Shown here one piece after another: positions 62,839 through 64,000 of a DNA stretch of 64,000 nucleotides. Position 1 is the stretch's first letter. Each line of letters opens with the position of its first letter. The notes beneath the pieces were generated by a model. The model did not search any database. It had not been told where the DNA came from and worked only from the letters and a program-made list of their open reading frames with translations. The DNA comes from JACKII01 sp965202745 (GTDB taxonomy: Bacteria > Pseudomonadota > Alphaproteobacteria > Bin95), in NCBI GenBank assembly GCA_965202745.1, contig CBDBCB010000022.1, positions 682,001 through 746,000 on the forward strand, read 5' to 3'. The translations under genes were made by a program, and so were the position numbers.

Positions 62839-64000
62839 GCATGAACGACAGTCCTGACCTCCTCGCCTCCCCCGCCTCGAACCAGCCGGAATTTTCGGTC
62901 GGCGACCTCGCGCGCACCATCAAGGGCGTGCTGGAGGGCGAATTTGGGCGCGTGCGAGTGCGGGGGGAGATCAGCGGGTTCAAGCGCGCTGGCTCCGGCC
63001 ACCTCTATTTCCGGCTGAAAGACGACGACGCGGTGCTGGACGCCGTCTGTTGGCGGGGTGCTGCGGGCAAGCTGGGGGTAGTGCCGCAGGATGGTATGGA
63101 GGTGATCGCCACCGGCAAGATCACCGGCTATCCCAGCCGCTCCAACTATCAGATCGTCGTCGAGCAGATGGAGATTGCGGGCGAAGGCGCGCTGCTGAAA
63201 CTGCTGGAAGACCGGCGGAAGGCGCTGTCGGCAGAAGGCCTGTTCGCGCCGGAGCGGAAAGCGCCCCTGCCCTTCCTGCCCGATGTGATCGGCGTGGTGA
63301 GTTCACCGACCGGCGCCGTGATCCGAGACATCCTGCACCGGCTGCGTGATCGCTTCCCGCGCCATGTTCTGCTCTGGCCCGTGCTGGTGCAGGGAGGGAA
63401 CGCTGCCGGACAGGTCGCCAATGCCATTCGCGGTTTCAATGCCCTGCCGGAGGATGGTTCCGGCCCGCTGCCAAGGCCCGACGTGCTGATCGTGGCGCGG
63501 GGCGGCGGCTCGCTGGAAGACCTTTGGGCTTTCAATGAGGAAGTGGTGGTACGGGCCGCTGCGGAGTCGGCAATCCCGCTCATCTCCGCCGTTGGACACG
63601 AGACCGACACGACACTGATCGACTTTGCCAGCGACCGGCGGGCGCCGACTCCGACTGCCGCCGCCGAGATGGCAGTGCCGGTGCTGGGCGATCTGGTCGG
63701 GCAGCTAGGCCAGTTGCAGCAGCGGCTGCATGGCGGCGCGCGGCGCGGGCTTGAAGAGCGGGCGCTTCGGGTGCAGAGTGTGGGCCGTGGCCTGCCGGAG
63801 CCAGTGGCGCTGGTGGAGCAGGTGGCGCAGCGGCTGGACGACTCGAGTGAGCGGCTGGCCTTTGCCTTGCGCGCGCGGCTGGTGGGTGCGGCGCAGACCG
63901 TGCAGACAGTGGCGGCCAAGCTGCGTCACCCGCGGGAAGTGCTGGAGCTAAAGGCGCAATCGCTTGCGGCCAGTGGCAGGGCGCTGGATCAAGCGGCGCG
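62835..64000 (+). CDS. xseA: Exodeoxyribonuclease VII large subunit, 3' end outside window
   Basis: The first 388 codons of XseA. The OB-fold begins FSVGDLARTIKGVLEGEFGR (about residues 20-39), with GEISGFKRAGSGHLYFRLKD (about 46-65). The catalytic domain includes VIGVVSSPTGAVIRDILHRL (about residues 152-171), DVLIVARGGGSLEDLWAFNE (about 216-235) and ISAVGHETDTTLIDFASDRR (about 250-269). The coiled-coil extension follows to the edge. With XseB it degrades single-stranded DNA in repair. ATG at 62835 (or 62841) overlaps the toxin stop, and I see no Shine-Dalgarno sequence, so its translation probably depends on the toxin-antitoxin mRNA. Confidence 0.95.
   Translation, partial: MSMNDSPDLLASPASNQPEFSVGDLARTIKGVLEGEFGRVRVRGEISGFKRAGSGHLYFRLKDDDAVLDAVCWRGAAGKLGVVPQDGMEVIATGKITGYPSRSNYQIVVEQMEIAGEGALLKLLEDRRKALSAEGLFAPERKAPLPFLPDVIGVVSSPTGAVIRDILHRLRDRFPRHVLLWPVLVQGGNAAGQVANAIRGFNALPEDGSGPLPRPDVLIVARGGGSLEDLWAFNEEVVVRAAAESAIPLISAVGHETDTTLIDFASDRRAPTPTAAAEMAVPVLGDLVGQLGQLQQRLHGGARRGLEERALRVQSVGRGLPEPVALVEQVAQRLDDSSERLAFALRARLVGAAQTVQTVAAKLRHPREVLELKAQSLAASGRALDQAA

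Overview
The window is chromosomal DNA of a GC-rich alphaproteobacterium, probably of a Rhodospirillales-like lineage. I base this on gene content and order, not on a search. The markers are enoyl-CoA hydratase next to rplM-rpsI-argC, a divK-pleD pair, a DinB polymerase with an N-terminal Cys4 zinc finger, the yggT-yggU-folD cluster, gloB beside a SAM methyltransferase, an LppC-type lipoprotein, and purD divergent from xseA. There is no rRNA, no tRNA that I can recognise, no CRISPR array and no prophage.

Layout. 0-3.2 kb: ribosomal proteins L13 and S9, argC (apparently starting at ATA) and a gamma-carbonic-anhydrase-fold protein. 3.5-7.0 kb: acyl-CoA/short-chain metabolism (SDR, CoA-transferase III, DenD-like dehydrogenase, MaoC hydratase). 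7.0-16.7 kb: broken pleD, intact divK, dinB, FKBP isomerase, methyltransferase/gloB, cupin, VOC protein, two peptide-type ABC permeases and a broken phosphoesterase. 16.9-25 kb: parC, then a minus-strand catabolic operon (TauD dioxygenase, TRAP dctPQM, SnoaL-like protein, broken 2-hydroxyacid dehydrogenase). 25-33.7 kb: DUF815 ATPase, DUF1848 protein, dnaK-dnaJ behind an RpoH-like promoter, a membrane phosphoesterase, an adenylate cyclase and a second TauD protein. 33.9-39.8 kb: yggT-yggU-folD, pheS-pheT and a nucleotidyltransferase-fold protein. 39.8-46.5 kb: GST and MFS genes, then a rearranged block with a degenerate IS30 element and five damaged genes. 46.6-53 kb: LppC, a 2-hydroxyacid dehydrogenase with pcaH-pcaG, and ycjX-ycjF. 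53-58 kb: an enoyl-CoA hydratase and four tandem class II aldolase/adducin paralogues. 58-64 kb: a decayed pentapeptide-repeat membrane protein, a phosphodiesterase, purD, a RelBE-type toxin-antitoxin pair, and xseA running off the end.

The most striking property is the amount of gene damage beside intact housekeeping genes. pleD, a phosphoesterase, a 2-hydroxyacid dehydrogenase, yggU, an IS30 transposase, sthA, a pentapeptide protein, an Ldh-family enzyme, an MFS transporter and a SHOCT protein each carry premature stops, frameshifts, deletions or truncations. Two of the premature stops are TGA where a Trp is expected. TGA is nevertheless a working stop here, because many operon junctions use GTGA or ATGA overlaps. 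This fits a lineage undergoing gene decay; assembly error could explain some frameshifts but not the fusions and deletions.

Non-coding signals worth attention are an array of five TAAAC-type boxes with an exact 11-bp period in the convergent gap before parC, an 18-bp tandem repeat that multiplies an SD-like sequence before a dead dehydrogenase gene, two families of dispersed palindromic repeats, a perfect 30-bp palindrome behind the sthA remnant, and the relBE-xseA overlap chain.
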